Part shown: positions 35,311 to 45,541 of the stretch, piece after piece
Numbering within the stretch: the stretch's first letter is position 1
Layout of the letters: every line of letters starts with the position of its first letter
Assembly: GCA_903875575.1 (NCBI GenBank)
Contig: CAIQWJ010000073.1
Span: 1-64,000 of the forward strand
Length of the DNA: 64,000 nt
DNA from: an uncultured Acidobacteriia bacterium
GTDB taxonomy: Bacteria; Acidobacteriota; Terriglobia; Bryobacterales; Bryobacteraceae
Direction of reading: 5' to 3'
Translations under genes and position numbers: made by a program
Notes under the pieces: generated by a model
What the model saw: the letters and a program-made list of their open reading frames with translations, nothing else
The model's database searches: none
Told to the model about the DNA's origin: nothing

Positions 35311-36705
35311 TCAGACATATTCTTGCGGCACCCCGTCGGACGCCGCTGCAAAGATCTTCCCTGGATTCATCCGATTGTCAGGATCGAGAGCGCGCTTGAT
35401 AGCGCGCATGGCATCGAGCGCGTTAGCGCCGTGCTCCGCTTCCAGATACGACATCTTCCCGGTGCCGACCCCGTGCTCTCCGGTACAGGTGCCGCCCATC
35501 GCCAGCGCGCGTTCCACTAACTGCGAAGAAAGACGGCGCGCTTCGGAGAGTTCATGTTCGCTGGTGGGATCCAGGATGTACATCAGATGGAAATTGCCAT
35601 CGCCGACGTGGCCGACAAGCGGCAGCGGGAACGGCGCGCCTTCGTGATCGCGTTTCGCCTGCAGGATGCAGTCGGCCAGACGTGAGATCGGCACGCAGAC
35701 GTCGGTGGTCCAACCGCGAGAACCGGGCCGCAGCGCGAGCGCCGCATAGTAAGCCTCATGCCGCGCCTGCCACAGCTTGTCGCGATCTTCAAGGCGAGTA
35801 GCCCATTCGAAGCCACGTCCGCCATGCTCTTCGGCCAGCGACCGCACCAGCGACGCGTGGTCTTCCACATGCCGATCATTCACGCCGTGGAACTCAAAGA
35901 ATAGCGTTGGTGCCACGGCATAGGAAGTGCGCGAACGCCGGTTTACAGCCGCGATGGCGGGCTCGTCGAGCAATTCCACGCGCGCCACGGGGATGCCGAG
36001 TTGGATCGTCTCGATAACGGTTCGCACCGCGCCTTCGAGCGTTTCGAACGGGCAGACTGCGGCACACACCGCTTCCGGCAACGGGTGCAATTTCACGATG
36101 AGTTCCGTAATCACGCCAAGCGTCCCTTCCGCGCCGATCAGCAGATGCGTGAGGTCATAGCCCGCCGCCGACTTACGGGCGCGACTGCCGGTGTGAATGA
36201 TGCGCCCATCGGCAAGCACGGCCGTGAGGCCGAGCACGTTCTCGCGCATCGTGCCGTAGCGAATCGACATAGTACCGGAGGCGCGCGTAGAAGCCATGCC
36301 GCCCATCGTGGCGTCGGCACCGGGATCAACGAAGAAGCCGACGCCCTGCGGATTGATCTTCGTGTTGAGCTGAACGCGCGTCACGCCGGCTTCCACGGTG
36401 GCATCCAGATCTTCCGTGCTCACGCGAAGGATCTGGTTCATGCCGGTCATATCGAGCGAGATGCCGCCGTGCAGCGCATGAACCTGGCCTTCAATGGAAC
36501 TGCCCGCACCGAAGGGAACCACTGGCACGTTGTGACGCGCACTGATCTTTAGAATCTCGCTGACCTCGGCTGTGGTGCGCGGATAGCAGACCACGTCGGG
36601 CACGCCAGGTGGATGCCAGGATTCGCCGTGGCTATGCTGCTCACGGATGATTTCGGAGGTGGAGACGCGCGGGCCCAGAAGCGCGGTTAGTTCGTCGATA
36701 AACAC
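35311..36705 (-). CDS. FAD-linked oxidase (D-lactate dehydrogenase / glycolate oxidase GlcD type)
   Basis: This 464-residue enzyme has an FAD-binding PCMH domain (PRTTAEVSEILKISARHNVP, VVPFGAGSSIEGQ, GADATMGGMASTRASGT, GAEGTLGVITE) and a C-terminal FAD-oxidase domain with HVGDGNFH and GGTCTGEHGVGTGK. This matches cytochrome-linked D-lactate dehydrogenases and GlcD. The GTG at VFIDELTALLG is chosen since it starts where the family starts; the frame is open 62 codons further but would cross the start of the divergent kinase gene. No separate iron-sulphur subunit follows, which favours the single-chain D-2-hydroxyacid type. Confidence 0.87.
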   Translation of the reverse strand: MFIDELTALLGPRVSTSEIIREQHSHGESWHPPGVPDVVCYPRTTAEVSEILKISARHNVPVVPFGAGSSIEGQVHALHGGISLDMTGMNQILRVSTEDLDATVEAGVTRVQLNTKINPQGVGFFVDPGADATMGGMASTRASGTMSIRYGTMRENVLGLTAVLADGRIIHTGSRARKSAAGYDLTHLLIGAEGTLGVITELIVKLHPLPEAVCAAVCPFETLEGAVRTVIETIQLGIPVARVELLDEPAIAAVNRRSRTSYAVAPTLFFEFHGVNDRHVEDHASLVRSLAEEHGGRGFEWATRLEDRDKLWQARHEAYYAALALRPGSRGWTTDVCVPISRLADCILQAKRDHEGAPFPLPLVGHVGDGNFHLMYILDPTSEHELSEARRLSSQLVERALAMGGTCTGEHGVGTGKMSYLEAEHGANALDAMRAIKRALDPDNRMNPGKIFAAASDGVPQEYV

Positions 36706-36769
36706 CTTTATAGGGTACTTGTTTAGCCTGTTCCTGCTCTCAAGTAGAATGGAACGACACACTCTTTCC

Positions 36770-39427
36770 ATGGAACTCACGCCCGGTGCAAGACTCGGCC
36801 CGTACGAAATCGTCGCCCGCATCGGCGAGGGCGGCATGGGACAGGTCTGGAAGGCTCGCGATACGCGCCTCGACCGCATCGTCGCCATCAAGACTTCGCT
36901 CGCGAAATTCAGTGAAAGATTCGAGCGCGAGGCCCGCGCTGTCGCCGCGCTGAATCATCCTCATATCTGCACGCTCTACGACGTCGGGCCGGATTACCTG
37001 GTCATGGAGTTCGTGGAAGGCTCAGAGGTCAAAGGCCCGCTGCCACTGGACCAGGCACTGAAGTATGCGATCCAGTTCGCAGGTGCCCTCGAAGCAGCAC
37101 ATCGCAAACTCGTGACTCATCGCGATCTCAAACCGGCAAATATTCTGATCACGAAAGCCGGCGTGAAAGTGCTGGATTTCGGTCTCGCGCAGTTGGGCAA
37201 GGCCGAGCCGCTGGGCACCATCACGGAAAACGATGCAACCCTGACGCGCGCGCTGACGCAGGAAGGGTCCATCGTCGGCACCCTCCAATACATGGCCCCG
37301 GAGCAGTTGCAGGGCAAGCCGGTAGACGTTCGCGCCGACATTTTCTCGTTCGGTTGCGTACTGTATGAAATGCTCACCGGCAAGCGCGCGTTCGGCGGAT
37401 CGAGCACGGCCAGCGTGATTGCCGCCATATTAGAGAGGCCTGCGCCTTCCGTGGGAGAGGTCGCCCCGGCTTCCCTCGATTGGGTGCTTGGACGCTGTCT
37501 GGCGAAAGAACCCGATGAGCGGTGGCAGACGGCGCGGGATCTTCGTGCGGAGCTGGAACGTTGCGCGTTGAGTGCGGCTGAAACACGTGAGGCGCACCCC
37601 GCGAGACATGTGCCGCTGCTGGCGTGGGCAACAGCGGGTGTGTTAGCGGTGATCGCCGGCGCGGTGTCCTTCATTCATCTGCGCGAAACCGCACCCGTTG
37701 CGGCGGCGATCCAGTTCTCCATTCCGTCACCCGACCACTCCACGTTTCGATCATGGGCCGAGCTTTCGCCGGATGGGAAGTTTCTGGCATACGACACCTC
37801 GAAAGACGGCATTCTGACAATATGGCTGCGCCCGCTGGATTCGCAGCAGGCACGGCCACTCGTCACCGAACTCGGAGCTGAGGGATCTATGTTGAGTCTC
37901 GGCTATGTATTCTGGTCACCCGACGGCCACTGGATCGGTTACAGTCATGGCGGGAAGCTCAAGAAGGTGGATGTCACCGCGGCCTCACCTGCGGCCCTGG
38001 TGATTTGCGATTGTATTTCCGGCTTTCGGGGAGGCGCGTGGGGCCGCGACGGCACGATACTGTTCTCTCCCAACCCAACCTCGCCGATCATGCGCGTCTC
38101 CGCGACCGGAGGAACTGCTGTACCCGCCACGACGCTCGATGCGCGCAACGAATTGCTGCATCGCTTTCCCACCTTTCTTCCCGACGGGCGCCACTTCCTG
38201 TATTACGTAGGTTCCTACGATGCCGCGCATTCCGGCGTATACGTGGGTGATCTCCAGACAACAGGGCCGGGGAGGCGCGTATTGGACGCGGACTCTCACG
38301 CGGTTTTCGTCCCTCGCTCACCGGGCAATTCTGCAGGACACCTTCTTTTTGTGAAGGACGCCACCTTGCGGGCTGTATCTTTCGACTCAGGGCGACTCGA
38401 AGTGACTGGGGAGCCCACCGTGGTCGCGCAGAATGTCGATCAGGTGAATTCGCACGGCGGTTTTTCGGCTTCTGCTACAGGCATTGTTTCGTTTTGGCCC
38501 GGGGATCCGTTCCCACCTCAGAATCTCGCCTGGTACGGTCGTGACGGCAAGCTCCAGGAAGCAATTCCGGGAGCTGATTCTCTGATGCGCGGCAGTCTGG
38601 ATGGTGTCAGTCTGTCCCAGGATGGTCAGTACCTGGCAATGGGGTTGGGGAGAACGCTCGGTGGGAAGAACAACCGAATCCTGCTTTTCGATTTGCCGCG
38701 TGGCAGTTCGCAGCAACTGGTCACGGGAAAGAACAGTGGCATTATGCCGGTCTGGGCAGCGGACGCCAAACGCCTTGCCTTCGGGTATTCCGATGCCGGG
38801 GCGCTGAATGTGTACTTGCAGGCACCCGGTCAGCCGAATACGCTGGAGCATCTTGTCAGTACGGCCACGCAGGCCTGGCCGACGGACTGGTCTCTCGACG
38901 GCAATCTGCTGTTATATGTGGTCGATAACAGCGGTCAGTTCGATCTGCGGGCGCTCACGATGCAGGATAAGAAGGCTCATGTCTGGCTGAAGAGCCCGGA
39001 CTCGGCAACGCAGGCGCAACTCGCCCCCGGCGCAATGAATCCATGGTGGGTTGCTTACGTGTCCACGGAGTCCGGGCACAGCGAGGTTTACCTGGAAAGC
39101 TTTACGCTGGAAGGGCAGCGAGCCGGGCGTATCCAGGTCTCCACCAATGGCGGAACGGATCCACGGTGGCGGGGCGATGGCAGAGAACTGTATTACCTGT
39201 CGACCGATAGCAAGATAATGGTCGTGGATGTCACGTCGGGCTTCACGGCGGGCGCCCCGAAAGAATTGTTTAAACCTCCTGCCCTCGCCGGAAGTTCGAT
39301 CTACCGCCCGCATCGGTACGCCGTCACGCGCGACGGGAAGCGCTTCGTCCTGGCAACGGCGCCAGTGGAGCAGGATGTGACGCCGCTTTCCGTGATCGTC
39401 AACTGGCAGGAACAGCTTCACCACTAA
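36770..39427 (+). CDS. Ser/Thr protein kinase with TM segment and TolB/WD40-like propeller
   Basis: This 885-residue protein is the kinase-propeller fusion typical of Solibacter-type acidobacteria. The kinase domain has GEGGMGQVW (19-27), Lys41 in VAIK, HRDLKPAN (117-124), DFG (136-138) and MAPEQ (175-179). One membrane helix (282-304) leads to a large outer beta-propeller (SPDGKFLAYDTSKDGI, FWSPDGHWIGYSH, LFVKDATLRAVSFDSGRLEV) that presumably senses or binds something. The ATG before ELTPGARLG is preferred because family members start so; an ATG seven codons earlier is possible, and a TAGAAT -10-like box overlaps it at 36745-36750. Confidence 0.92.
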   Translation: MELTPGARLGPYEIVARIGEGGMGQVWKARDTRLDRIVAIKTSLAKFSERFEREARAVAALNHPHICTLYDVGPDYLVMEFVEGSEVKGPLPLDQALKYAIQFAGALEAAHRKLVTHRDLKPANILITKAGVKVLDFGLAQLGKAEPLGTITENDATLTRALTQEGSIVGTLQYMAPEQLQGKPVDVRADIFSFGCVLYEMLTGKRAFGGSSTASVIAAILERPAPSVGEVAPASLDWVLGRCLAKEPDERWQTARDLRAELERCALSAAETREAHPARHVPLLAWATAGVLAVIAGAVSFIHLRETAPVAAAIQFSIPSPDHSTFRSWAELSPDGKFLAYDTSKDGILTIWLRPLDSQQARPLVTELGAEGSMLSLGYVFWSPDGHWIGYSHGGKLKKVDVTAASPAALVICDCISGFRGGAWGRDGTILFSPNPTSPIMRVSATGGTAVPATTLDARNELLHRFPTFLPDGRHFLYYVGSYDAAHSGVYVGDLQTTGPGRRVLDADSHAVFVPRSPGNSAGHLLFVKDATLRAVSFDSGRLEVTGEPTVVAQNVDQVNSHGGFSASATGIVSFWPGDPFPPQNLAWYGRDGKLQEAIPGADSLMRGSLDGVSLSQDGQYLAMGLGRTLGGKNNRILLFDLPRGSSQQLVTGKNSGIMPVWAADAKRLAFGYSDAGALNVYLQAPGQPNTLEHLVSTATQAWPTDWSLDGNLLLYVVDNSGQFDLRALTMQDKKAHVWLKSPDSATQAQLAPGAMNPWWVAYVSTESGHSEVYLESFTLEGQRAGRIQVSTNGGTDPRWRGDGRELYYLSTDSKIMVVDVTSGFTAGAPKELFKPPALAGSSIYRPHRYAVTRDGKRFVLATAPVEQDVTPLSVIVNWQEQLHH

Positions 39428-39437
39428 GTCGCCGCGA

Positions 39438-41750
39438 TTACTCCCCCGGCTTGGTCAGCAACCGCTTCATCAGCCGGGCTTCGGCGCTCTTTCGGCCCAA
39501 CCCCTGATGCTGCGCTTCCACCGCCGCAATCGCCGCCACGTTGACGATATCGTTCACCGTTGCACTGCGCTGTAAGACGTGCACGGGCTTCGACAGGCCC
39601 ATCAGAATCGGCCCGATCACCTGTGCCCCGCCCAAACGCGAAAGCAACTTGTAAGCGATGTTGCCCGCATCCAGATTCGGGAAGATCAAGATGTTCGCCC
39701 CGCCCTTCACCGCGCTGAACGGATACGTCTCATCCATGATCTGGCGCACTACGGCGGTGTCGGCCTGCATTTCGCCATCCATGGGCGTTTCGGGGAAGCG
39801 TTCCCGGGCGATCTTCACGGCTTCGCGAATCTTAATTGCCGTGGGATGCGCGCTGCTGCCGAAGTTGGAGTGCGAAAGAAAAGCAACGCGCGGCTCCTGA
39901 TCGAATTCGCGTGCCACGCTGGCCGCGCAGGCAGCGTTCTCCGCCATCGTTTCCGGACTGGGATCGATATTCACAGTGCAATCGGCCAAAAAGTACAGCT
40001 TGCCGCGTGTAGTGACTACGATGTACATGCCGGCCACTTTTCCAATGCCTTCCTGCATGGGAATGATTTGCAGTGCGGGACGCAGCGCGTCTGGATAGTG
40101 TCGCGTCACGCCGCAAATCATCGCGGCCGCGTCGTCCAGGTGCACCATCAGCGCGCCGAACATATCGGGATTCTGAATCAGTTCGGCCGCCTCACGGCGC
40201 GTGACGCCTTTGCGTTGCCGGCGTGTGTAGAGTTCTTCCACATAGAACGACGTTCGCGGCGAGACACGCGGATCGACGATCTGGCTTCCCTCCAGCTTGA
40301 GCCCCAGCACAGCGGCGCGCTGACGAATCTTGTCTTCGGCACCTAGCAGGATCGGGCTCGCCATGTCTTCATCGATCAGGATCTGAGCGGCGCGGAGGAT
40401 GGTATCCTCCTCGCCTTCGGTGAAGACGATCTTCATAGGCGCAGAGCGGGCTTTGCGAATCACCGAGCGCATGACGCCGGGTGAGGTGCCCAGGCGCCGC
40501 TCCAGACTTTCGCGGTATTCATCGATATCGAGTTGGATACGCGCGACGCCGGTTTCCATGGCGGCGCGGGCAACGGCGGTGGCTTCGCGAATGACGACGC
40601 GGGCGTCGAATGGCTTCGGAATGATGTAATGGCGGCCGAACTCCAGGTGATCCACACCGTAGATACGGCAGACGGATTCGGGCACATCTTCCTTGGCGAG
40701 GTCGGCCAACGCGCGCGTGGCGGCCAGCATCATTTCATCGTTGATGGTGGTGGCACGGGAATCGAGCGCGCCGCGAAAAATCGAAGGGAACCCAAGAACG
40801 TTGTTGACCTGGTTGGGATAGTCCGAACGGCCGGTGCCCATGATGATGTCCGGACGCGCTTCGTGCGCAGTCTCCCAGTCGATTTCGGGATCGGGATTCG
40901 CGAGCGCGAAGACGATTGGGTTGGCATTCATGCCGGAGAGCATGGCCGGGGTAACACAGTTGGCGACAGAAAAGCCGAAGAACGCATCGGCACCCACCAG
41001 AGCGTCGGTCAGAGTGAGAGCATCCGTCGCCACCGCGAAGCGCGCTTTGTAAGCGTTCATGCCCTTGGTGCGCGTGGTGGAGATGACGCCGTTGGTGTCG
41101 CACATCGTGATGTTTTCGCGGCGAACCCCAAGGCGGACGTAATGTTCAGCGCAGGCGATGGCGCTGGCACCGGCACCGTTGACGACAACGCGGAGTTGTT
41201 CGATCTTCTTGCCCGCGATTTCAATGGCGTTGAGCAGCGCAGCGCCGGAAATGATGGCAGTACCGTGCTGGTCGTCATGGAAAACAGGAATGCCCATGGT
41301 GCGCCGAAGTTCGTGCTCGATTTCGAAGCACTCAGGAGCCTTGATGTCTTCGAGGTTGATGCCACCAAAGGTGGGTTCGAGAAGTTGGCAGGTGCGGATA
41401 ATGTCTTTCGGGTCTTCGCTGCCGATTTCGATATCGAAAACGTCAATATCGGCGAAGCGTTTGAACAGGACGGCTTTGCCTTCCATGACGGGCTTGCCGG
41501 CGGCGGCTCCGAGATTTCCAAGACCCAATACCGCCGTTCCATTGGACACGACGGCGACCAGATTGGCCTTGCCAGTGTATTTGTAGACGAGATCGGGATC
41601 GCGGTGAATTTCCAGACAGGGAGCGGCGACGCCAGGGGTGTAGGCGAGACTGAGATCTCGCTGGGTGAGACAGGGTTTGGTGGAGGTGACGGCTATTTTT
41701 CCGGCTGGAAACGTGGAGTGGTATTCAAGAGCATCTTCGTCGCGTATCAA
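39438..41750 (-). CDS. maeB: NADP-dependent malic enzyme with phosphotransacetylase-like domain
   Basis: This 770-residue protein joins a malic enzyme ([63 protein letters not shown]) to a C-terminal phosphate acetyltransferase-like domain (from about 430; [43 protein letters not shown]). This is the MaeB form: it turns malate into pyruvate, CO2 and NADPH. In MaeB the second domain is regulatory, sensing acetyl-CoA, and is not expected to be catalytic. Length matches the family (about 760). It converges on the kinase gene with ten bases between stops. Confidence 0.95.
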   Translation of the reverse strand: MIRDEDALEYHSTFPAGKIAVTSTKPCLTQRDLSLAYTPGVAAPCLEIHRDPDLVYKYTGKANLVAVVSNGTAVLGLGNLGAAAGKPVMEGKAVLFKRFADIDVFDIEIGSEDPKDIIRTCQLLEPTFGGINLEDIKAPECFEIEHELRRTMGIPVFHDDQHGTAIISGAALLNAIEIAGKKIEQLRVVVNGAGASAIACAEHYVRLGVRRENITMCDTNGVISTTRTKGMNAYKARFAVATDALTLTDALVGADAFFGFSVANCVTPAMLSGMNANPIVFALANPDPEIDWETAHEARPDIIMGTGRSDYPNQVNNVLGFPSIFRGALDSRATTINDEMMLAATRALADLAKEDVPESVCRIYGVDHLEFGRHYIIPKPFDARVVIREATAVARAAMETGVARIQLDIDEYRESLERRLGTSPGVMRSVIRKARSAPMKIVFTEGEEDTILRAAQILIDEDMASPILLGAEDKIRQRAAVLGLKLEGSQIVDPRVSPRTSFYVEELYTRRQRKGVTRREAAELIQNPDMFGALMVHLDDAAAMICGVTRHYPDALRPALQIIPMQEGIGKVAGMYIVVTTRGKLYFLADCTVNIDPSPETMAENAACAASVAREFDQEPRVAFLSHSNFGSSAHPTAIKIREAVKIARERFPETPMDGEMQADTAVVRQIMDETYPFSAVKGGANILIFPNLDAGNIAYKLLSRLGGAQVIGPILMGLSKPVHVLQRSATVNDIVNVAAIAAVEAQHQGLGRKSAEARLMKRLLTKPGE

Positions 41751-41953
41751 TTGTGGGCCTCTGGGGATTGAGCTCCGGGGTGTGCCTGAAGCGGCGCGGT
41801 TCGGAGGGAAGGGTATGCGGGGGCAGTGGGGCGTTGCTGCGGCGGCGAATATCTTCCGCGCGGAATGGCCGAACCACCTGCATACTTTGATTACAACACC
41901 GCAGTTGCCGTGGACCGGAAAATGATAGACTCGCTTGCTTGAAGCTCTTTTCT

Positions 41954-43492
41954 ATGTCTGTTACCAGATTTTCCCTTGTACTCGGAGCGGCGTTTGCAAT
42001 GACGGCTCCCGCCTTCGCCCAATCCGCCTGCGAGAAGCTGGCGAGCGCCCATCTTCCGGGGCTCACGATCACCTCTGCAACGCCTGTGCCCGCCGGACCG
42101 TTTGTGGCACCGGCGGACGGCCCTCGTATTGCGGGTTTCGACGCGCCGGCGTTTTGCCGTGTGGCCGCTGTGGTCGGTGCCGAAGTGAAGTTCGAGCTCT
42201 GGATGCCGGAGAAGTGGAACTCGAAGCTGCTCAGCGTTGGTAACGGCGGCCTGGCGGGGACCATCGCCTATGCGCCGATGGTGAAGCCGCTGCAACTGGG
42301 ATATGCGACCAGCAGCACGGATACCGGTCACGCTGCCGCGAACACGAACGACGGCACGTGGGCGCTGGGTCACTACGAGCGAATCGTGAACTTCGCCGAC
42401 CGCGCCACGCATCTGATGGCGGAGGCGGATAAGGTGATTCTGTCGGCATTCTACGGGGCGCGCCCGACGCATGCGTATTTCAACGGCTGCTCGCAGGGCG
42501 GTCACGAGGCGCTGATTGAAGCGCAGCGCTATCCCGACGATTACGACGGCATCATTGCGGGCGATCCGGCGAACTACTGGACGCATCACTATGTGGGCGG
42601 ACATCTTTGGTCTGGCGTCGCCACGGATGGCGACGCGTACATCCCGGCGAGCAAGGTGCCGATCATTGCGGACGCTGTGAATGCGGAGTGCGATGAACTC
42701 GATGGCGTGAAAGATGGCGTGCTGAGCGATCCGCGCCGGTGTAAGTTCAATCCGAAGAAGCTGCTGTGTGTGGGCGCGGACACCACCGCATGCCTGACGG
42801 CACCGCAGGTGTCCGCGGTGGAGAAGATTTGGGCAGGGCTGAAGACTGCGGATGGGCGTCAGATCTGGCCCGGTCTTGTCCCCGGTGGCGAGGCGGGTAC
42901 GGGGGGTTGGGCGAACTGGATTACCGGCACGGGGCCGGGGCGCAGCGGTCATTTGAATTTGGGGATTCCCTTCTTCCGGTTCATGCTGTTTGACGATCCG
43001 GAGTGGGATTATCATACTTTCCGCTTCGAGAAGGCCGACGGTTTCGACAGCGACATCGAGTATCTGGACACCAAACTCGGTGCGTTGTTCAATGCGATCA
43101 ATCCGGATCTCAGCGCGTTTCGTGCGCGCGGCGGCAAGTTGATCCAGTATCACGGCTGGAGCGATCCGGATATCACGCCGCTCAACAGCATCAACTATTA
43201 CGAGAGCGTCCAGAAGACGATGGGGCCGTCGACCATGAGTTTCTATCGGCTCTATATGGTGCCCGGGATGCAGCACTGCAATGGCGGGCCGGGCGCGACG
43301 ACGTTCGACATGATCGGGCCGCTGGATCAGTGGGCCAGTAGCGGCGTCGCACCGGAGAGCGTGATCGCGTCGAAGCTGACCAACGGGGTGGTGACGCGAA
43401 CCCGGCCTCTTTGCCCTCATCCGCAGGAGGCGAAATATAAGGGCTCAGGGAGTACGGATGAGGCCTCGAATTTCGTCTGTGCGGCACCGTAG
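41954..43492 (+). CDS. Tannase / feruloyl esterase family hydrolase, secreted
   Basis: This 512-residue alpha/beta hydrolase has a signal peptide ending APAFAQS and many cysteines. The nucleophile is in FNGCSQGGHEAL (Ser180), with YHGWSDPDITPL holding the acid and VPGMQHCNGGPGA the histidine. The CS-D-HC cysteine arrangement, where a disulphide links the catalytic serine and histidine neighbours, is the hallmark of tannase/feruloyl esterases. It should cleave ester bonds of plant phenolics outside the cell, which fits a soil habitat. The ATG chosen is five codons inside a TTG-opened frame because it starts the signal peptide. Confidence 0.9.
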   Translation: MSVTRFSLVLGAAFAMTAPAFAQSACEKLASAHLPGLTITSATPVPAGPFVAPADGPRIAGFDAPAFCRVAAVVGAEVKFELWMPEKWNSKLLSVGNGGLAGTIAYAPMVKPLQLGYATSSTDTGHAAANTNDGTWALGHYERIVNFADRATHLMAEADKVILSAFYGARPTHAYFNGCSQGGHEALIEAQRYPDDYDGIIAGDPANYWTHHYVGGHLWSGVATDGDAYIPASKVPIIADAVNAECDELDGVKDGVLSDPRRCKFNPKKLLCVGADTTACLTAPQVSAVEKIWAGLKTADGRQIWPGLVPGGEAGTGGWANWITGTGPGRSGHLNLGIPFFRFMLFDDPEWDYHTFRFEKADGFDSDIEYLDTKLGALFNAINPDLSAFRARGGKLIQYHGWSDPDITPLNSINYYESVQKTMGPSTMSFYRLYMVPGMQHCNGGPGATTFDMIGPLDQWASSGVAPESVIASKLTNGVVTRTRPLCPHPQEAKYKGSGSTDEASNFVCAAP

Positions 43493-43527
43493 CTCAAACG
43501 GCCCTCGGGGTGCTGCTGAAGTCCTGC

Positions 43528-43938
43528 ATGAGGGACATGTTTCGAAGGTTTTCAAGGGCGGCGGCGAACACGGTCGGCCACCATGCGGCGTTTTTTCTTG
43601 GTGTCTTTCTGTTGTTGGTGTGGGCGTTCTCAGGCCCGTATTTTCACTACTCGCCGGGCTGGCAAACCGTCCTTGGGACCGGGGCCAGCGTGGGGGCGTT
43701 TCTGATCGTTTTCCTGATCCAGAACACCCAGAATCATGACGCTAAAGTCATGAATCTAAAGCTCGATGAGCTCATTCGCGCGGCCAAGACCGCCCGGACT
43801 GAACTGGTCCAGATGGAAGGTCTGACCGACGACGAACTGGAACACCTACAACAGGAGTTTCAGGCTCATCGCGACCGCTCGATTCGCAATCAACACCCCG
43901 AACGCTCAGCCCCTGGCGTTGGCGGCGATACGCATTAG
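43528..43938 (+). CDS. Low-affinity iron permease family membrane protein
   Basis: This 136-residue protein has two membrane helices (AAFFLGVFLLLVWAFSGPYF and VGAFLIVFLIQNTQN) followed by DAKVMNLKLDELIRAAKTAR, the bacterial low-affinity iron permease pattern. After the membrane part it carries an acidic coiled segment (LTDDELEHLQQEFQ). Fet4-type proteins in fungi move ferrous iron; the bacterial ones are much shorter and their transport is not proven. The last 33 bases overlap, tail to tail, the end of cimA. Confidence 0.8.
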   Translation: MRDMFRRFSRAAANTVGHHAAFFLGVFLLLVWAFSGPYFHYSPGWQTVLGTGASVGAFLIVFLIQNTQNHDAKVMNLKLDELIRAAKTARTELVQMEGLTDDELEHLQQEFQAHRDRSIRNQHPERSAPGVGGDTH

Positions 43939-45477
43939 TTCCAGACGCAGGGCGCTGACCAACGCGTCCCAGCTTGCTTCGATCACGTCTTCGGAAACGC
44001 CTACTGTCGACCAACTGCGGGTGCCGTCCGACCATTCGACGAGTACTCGGACGTTCGCCGCTGTGCCTTTACCGGAATCGAGGACGCGGACCTTGTAATC
44101 GGTGAGGCGCACGTCGCCGATTTGTGGATACAACTCGGAGATACATTTGCGCAGGCAGACGTCGAGAGCGTTGACCGGGCCGTTACCGGTGGCTGTGGCC
44201 GAATGTTCGCCGTCTCCGGCTTTCACTTTGACGCTGGCGGTGTGAGTGGTGTTTTCGCCTTCGGCTCGGATGACTACTTCGTAGCCCAGTACGTCGAAGA
44301 ACGTCTGGCCTGGATGCAGGGCGTCGAGCACGAAGAGTTCGAAGTTGCCATCGGCTGCTTCGAGATCGTAGCCCGCGAATTCGGCGTCTTTGATGCGTTC
44401 GAGAAGTTTCTTTCGGGAGTCTTCGTTGAGCAGGCCCTGCGGATCGTACTGCGTCAGTTTGTAGACGATGTTGCTGCGACCGGCGAGATCGCTCACTAGT
44501 ACGCGCTGATGATTGCCGACGAGTTCCGGCTTGATGTGTTCGTAGGTGGACGAATCTTTCATCACAGCGCTGACGTGGATGCCGCCCTTATGGGCGAAGG
44601 CGCTCTGGCCTACGAAGGCAGTGCCGCGCGGGATCTGGAGATTCGCGAGTTCCGAGATGTAGCGTGCAGCGGAGGTGAGTAACTGGAGCTTGTCCGGTCC
44701 GATGGTTTCCTGGCCGGCCTTGAGTTCGAGATTTGCAATTACGCTGGCGAGATTCGCATTGCCGCAGCGTTCGCCGTAACCGTTCAGGCAGCCCTGCACG
44801 TGCGATGCGCCATTTTCCACTGCGGCCAGAGTGTTGGCTACCGCCACGTCGCAATCGTTGTGCGCGTGAATGCCGATCACGCCGGTAAACTTTGAGCGAA
44901 CATCGGCAACTATTGCCGCGAGTTTCGAGGTCGCCATGCCGCCGTTGGTGTCGCAGAGGCAGAGTACGTCAGCACCGGCTTTGTGGGCGGCTGCCAACGT
45001 TTGCAGTGCATAGTCACGGTTGTGGGTGTAGCCGTCGAAGAAGTGCTCGGCGTCGTAGACCACTTCGCGACCGTGAGATTTTAAATACGCTACGGTTTCG
45101 GAGATCAGCGCGAGGTTTTCATCGAGCGTGATGCCGAGTGCGCGGAGGACGTGAAAGTCCCAGCTCTTGCCGAAGATGGAGATTACGGGTGTCTCGGCAT
45201 CGAGCAACTCGCGCACGTTGCGATCTTCCTCGACAGGATTTTTCGCAAAGCGCGTGGAGCCGAACGCGGTGAGTTTCGCGTGTTTCAGTTTCAGGTCTTT
45301 GGCGCGGGCGAAGAATTCGCGATCGCGCGGATTGGAGCCTGGCCAGCCGCCTTCAATGTAGTCAATACCCAGCTCGTCCAGTTTCCGCGCAATGAGGATT
45401 TTGTCATCGACGGAGAAAGAGACGGCTTCGCCCTGCGTGCCATCGCGGAGTGTGGTATCGAACGTTTGAATGCGCAT
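43906..45477 (-). CDS. cimA: Citramalate synthase
   Basis: This 523-residue enzyme condenses pyruvate and acetyl-CoA to (R)-citramalate, the first step of threonine-independent isoleucine synthesis. The HMGL-type barrel starts with FDTTLRDGTQGEAVSF, has YIEGGWPGSNPRD, GIHAHNDCDVAVANTLAAVENG and QGCLNGYGERCGNANL, and ends with a LeuA allosteric dimer domain (from about 380, VRAEGENTTHTASVKVKAG-like) that normally senses isoleucine. GGWPGSNPRD separates citramalate synthase from isopropylmalate synthase. It follows ilvC on the same strand; a strong hairpin lies between them, so it may have separate or reduced expression. Confidence 0.92.
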   Translation of the reverse strand: MRIQTFDTTLRDGTQGEAVSFSVDDKILIARKLDELGIDYIEGGWPGSNPRDREFFARAKDLKLKHAKLTAFGSTRFAKNPVEEDRNVRELLDAETPVISIFGKSWDFHVLRALGITLDENLALISETVAYLKSHGREVVYDAEHFFDGYTHNRDYALQTLAAAHKAGADVLCLCDTNGGMATSKLAAIVADVRSKFTGVIGIHAHNDCDVAVANTLAAVENGASHVQGCLNGYGERCGNANLASVIANLELKAGQETIGPDKLQLLTSAARYISELANLQIPRGTAFVGQSAFAHKGGIHVSAVMKDSSTYEHIKPELVGNHQRVLVSDLAGRSNIVYKLTQYDPQGLLNEDSRKKLLERIKDAEFAGYDLEAADGNFELFVLDALHPGQTFFDVLGYEVVIRAEGENTTHTASVKVKAGDGEHSATATGNGPVNALDVCLRKCISELYPQIGDVRLTDYKVRVLDSGKGTAANVRVLVEWSDGTRSWSTVGVSEDVIEASWDALVSALRLELMRIAANARG

Positions 45478-45497
45478 GTTTGTGTTTAGAAAATAGA

Positions 45498-45524
45498 GCG
45501 GGGCAGGCTTCGCGCCTGCCCCGC
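45498..45524 (-). terminator. 11-bp hairpin between ilvC and cimA
   Basis: GCGGGGCAGGC and GCCTGCCCCGC are perfect complements with loop TTCGC. On the minus strand the stem is followed by a T-rich stretch (TCTATTTTCT). It probably ends or weakens the ilvBNC transcript before cimA. Confidence 0.75.
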
Positions 45525-45541
45525 GGGTATTGCCTGTTTGA

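Noticed and set aside
41891-43420. A 509-codon minus-strand frame opposite the tannase-type gene
   Set aside because: Arg/His-rich sequence without domains; the plus strand has a signal peptide and catalytic motifs.
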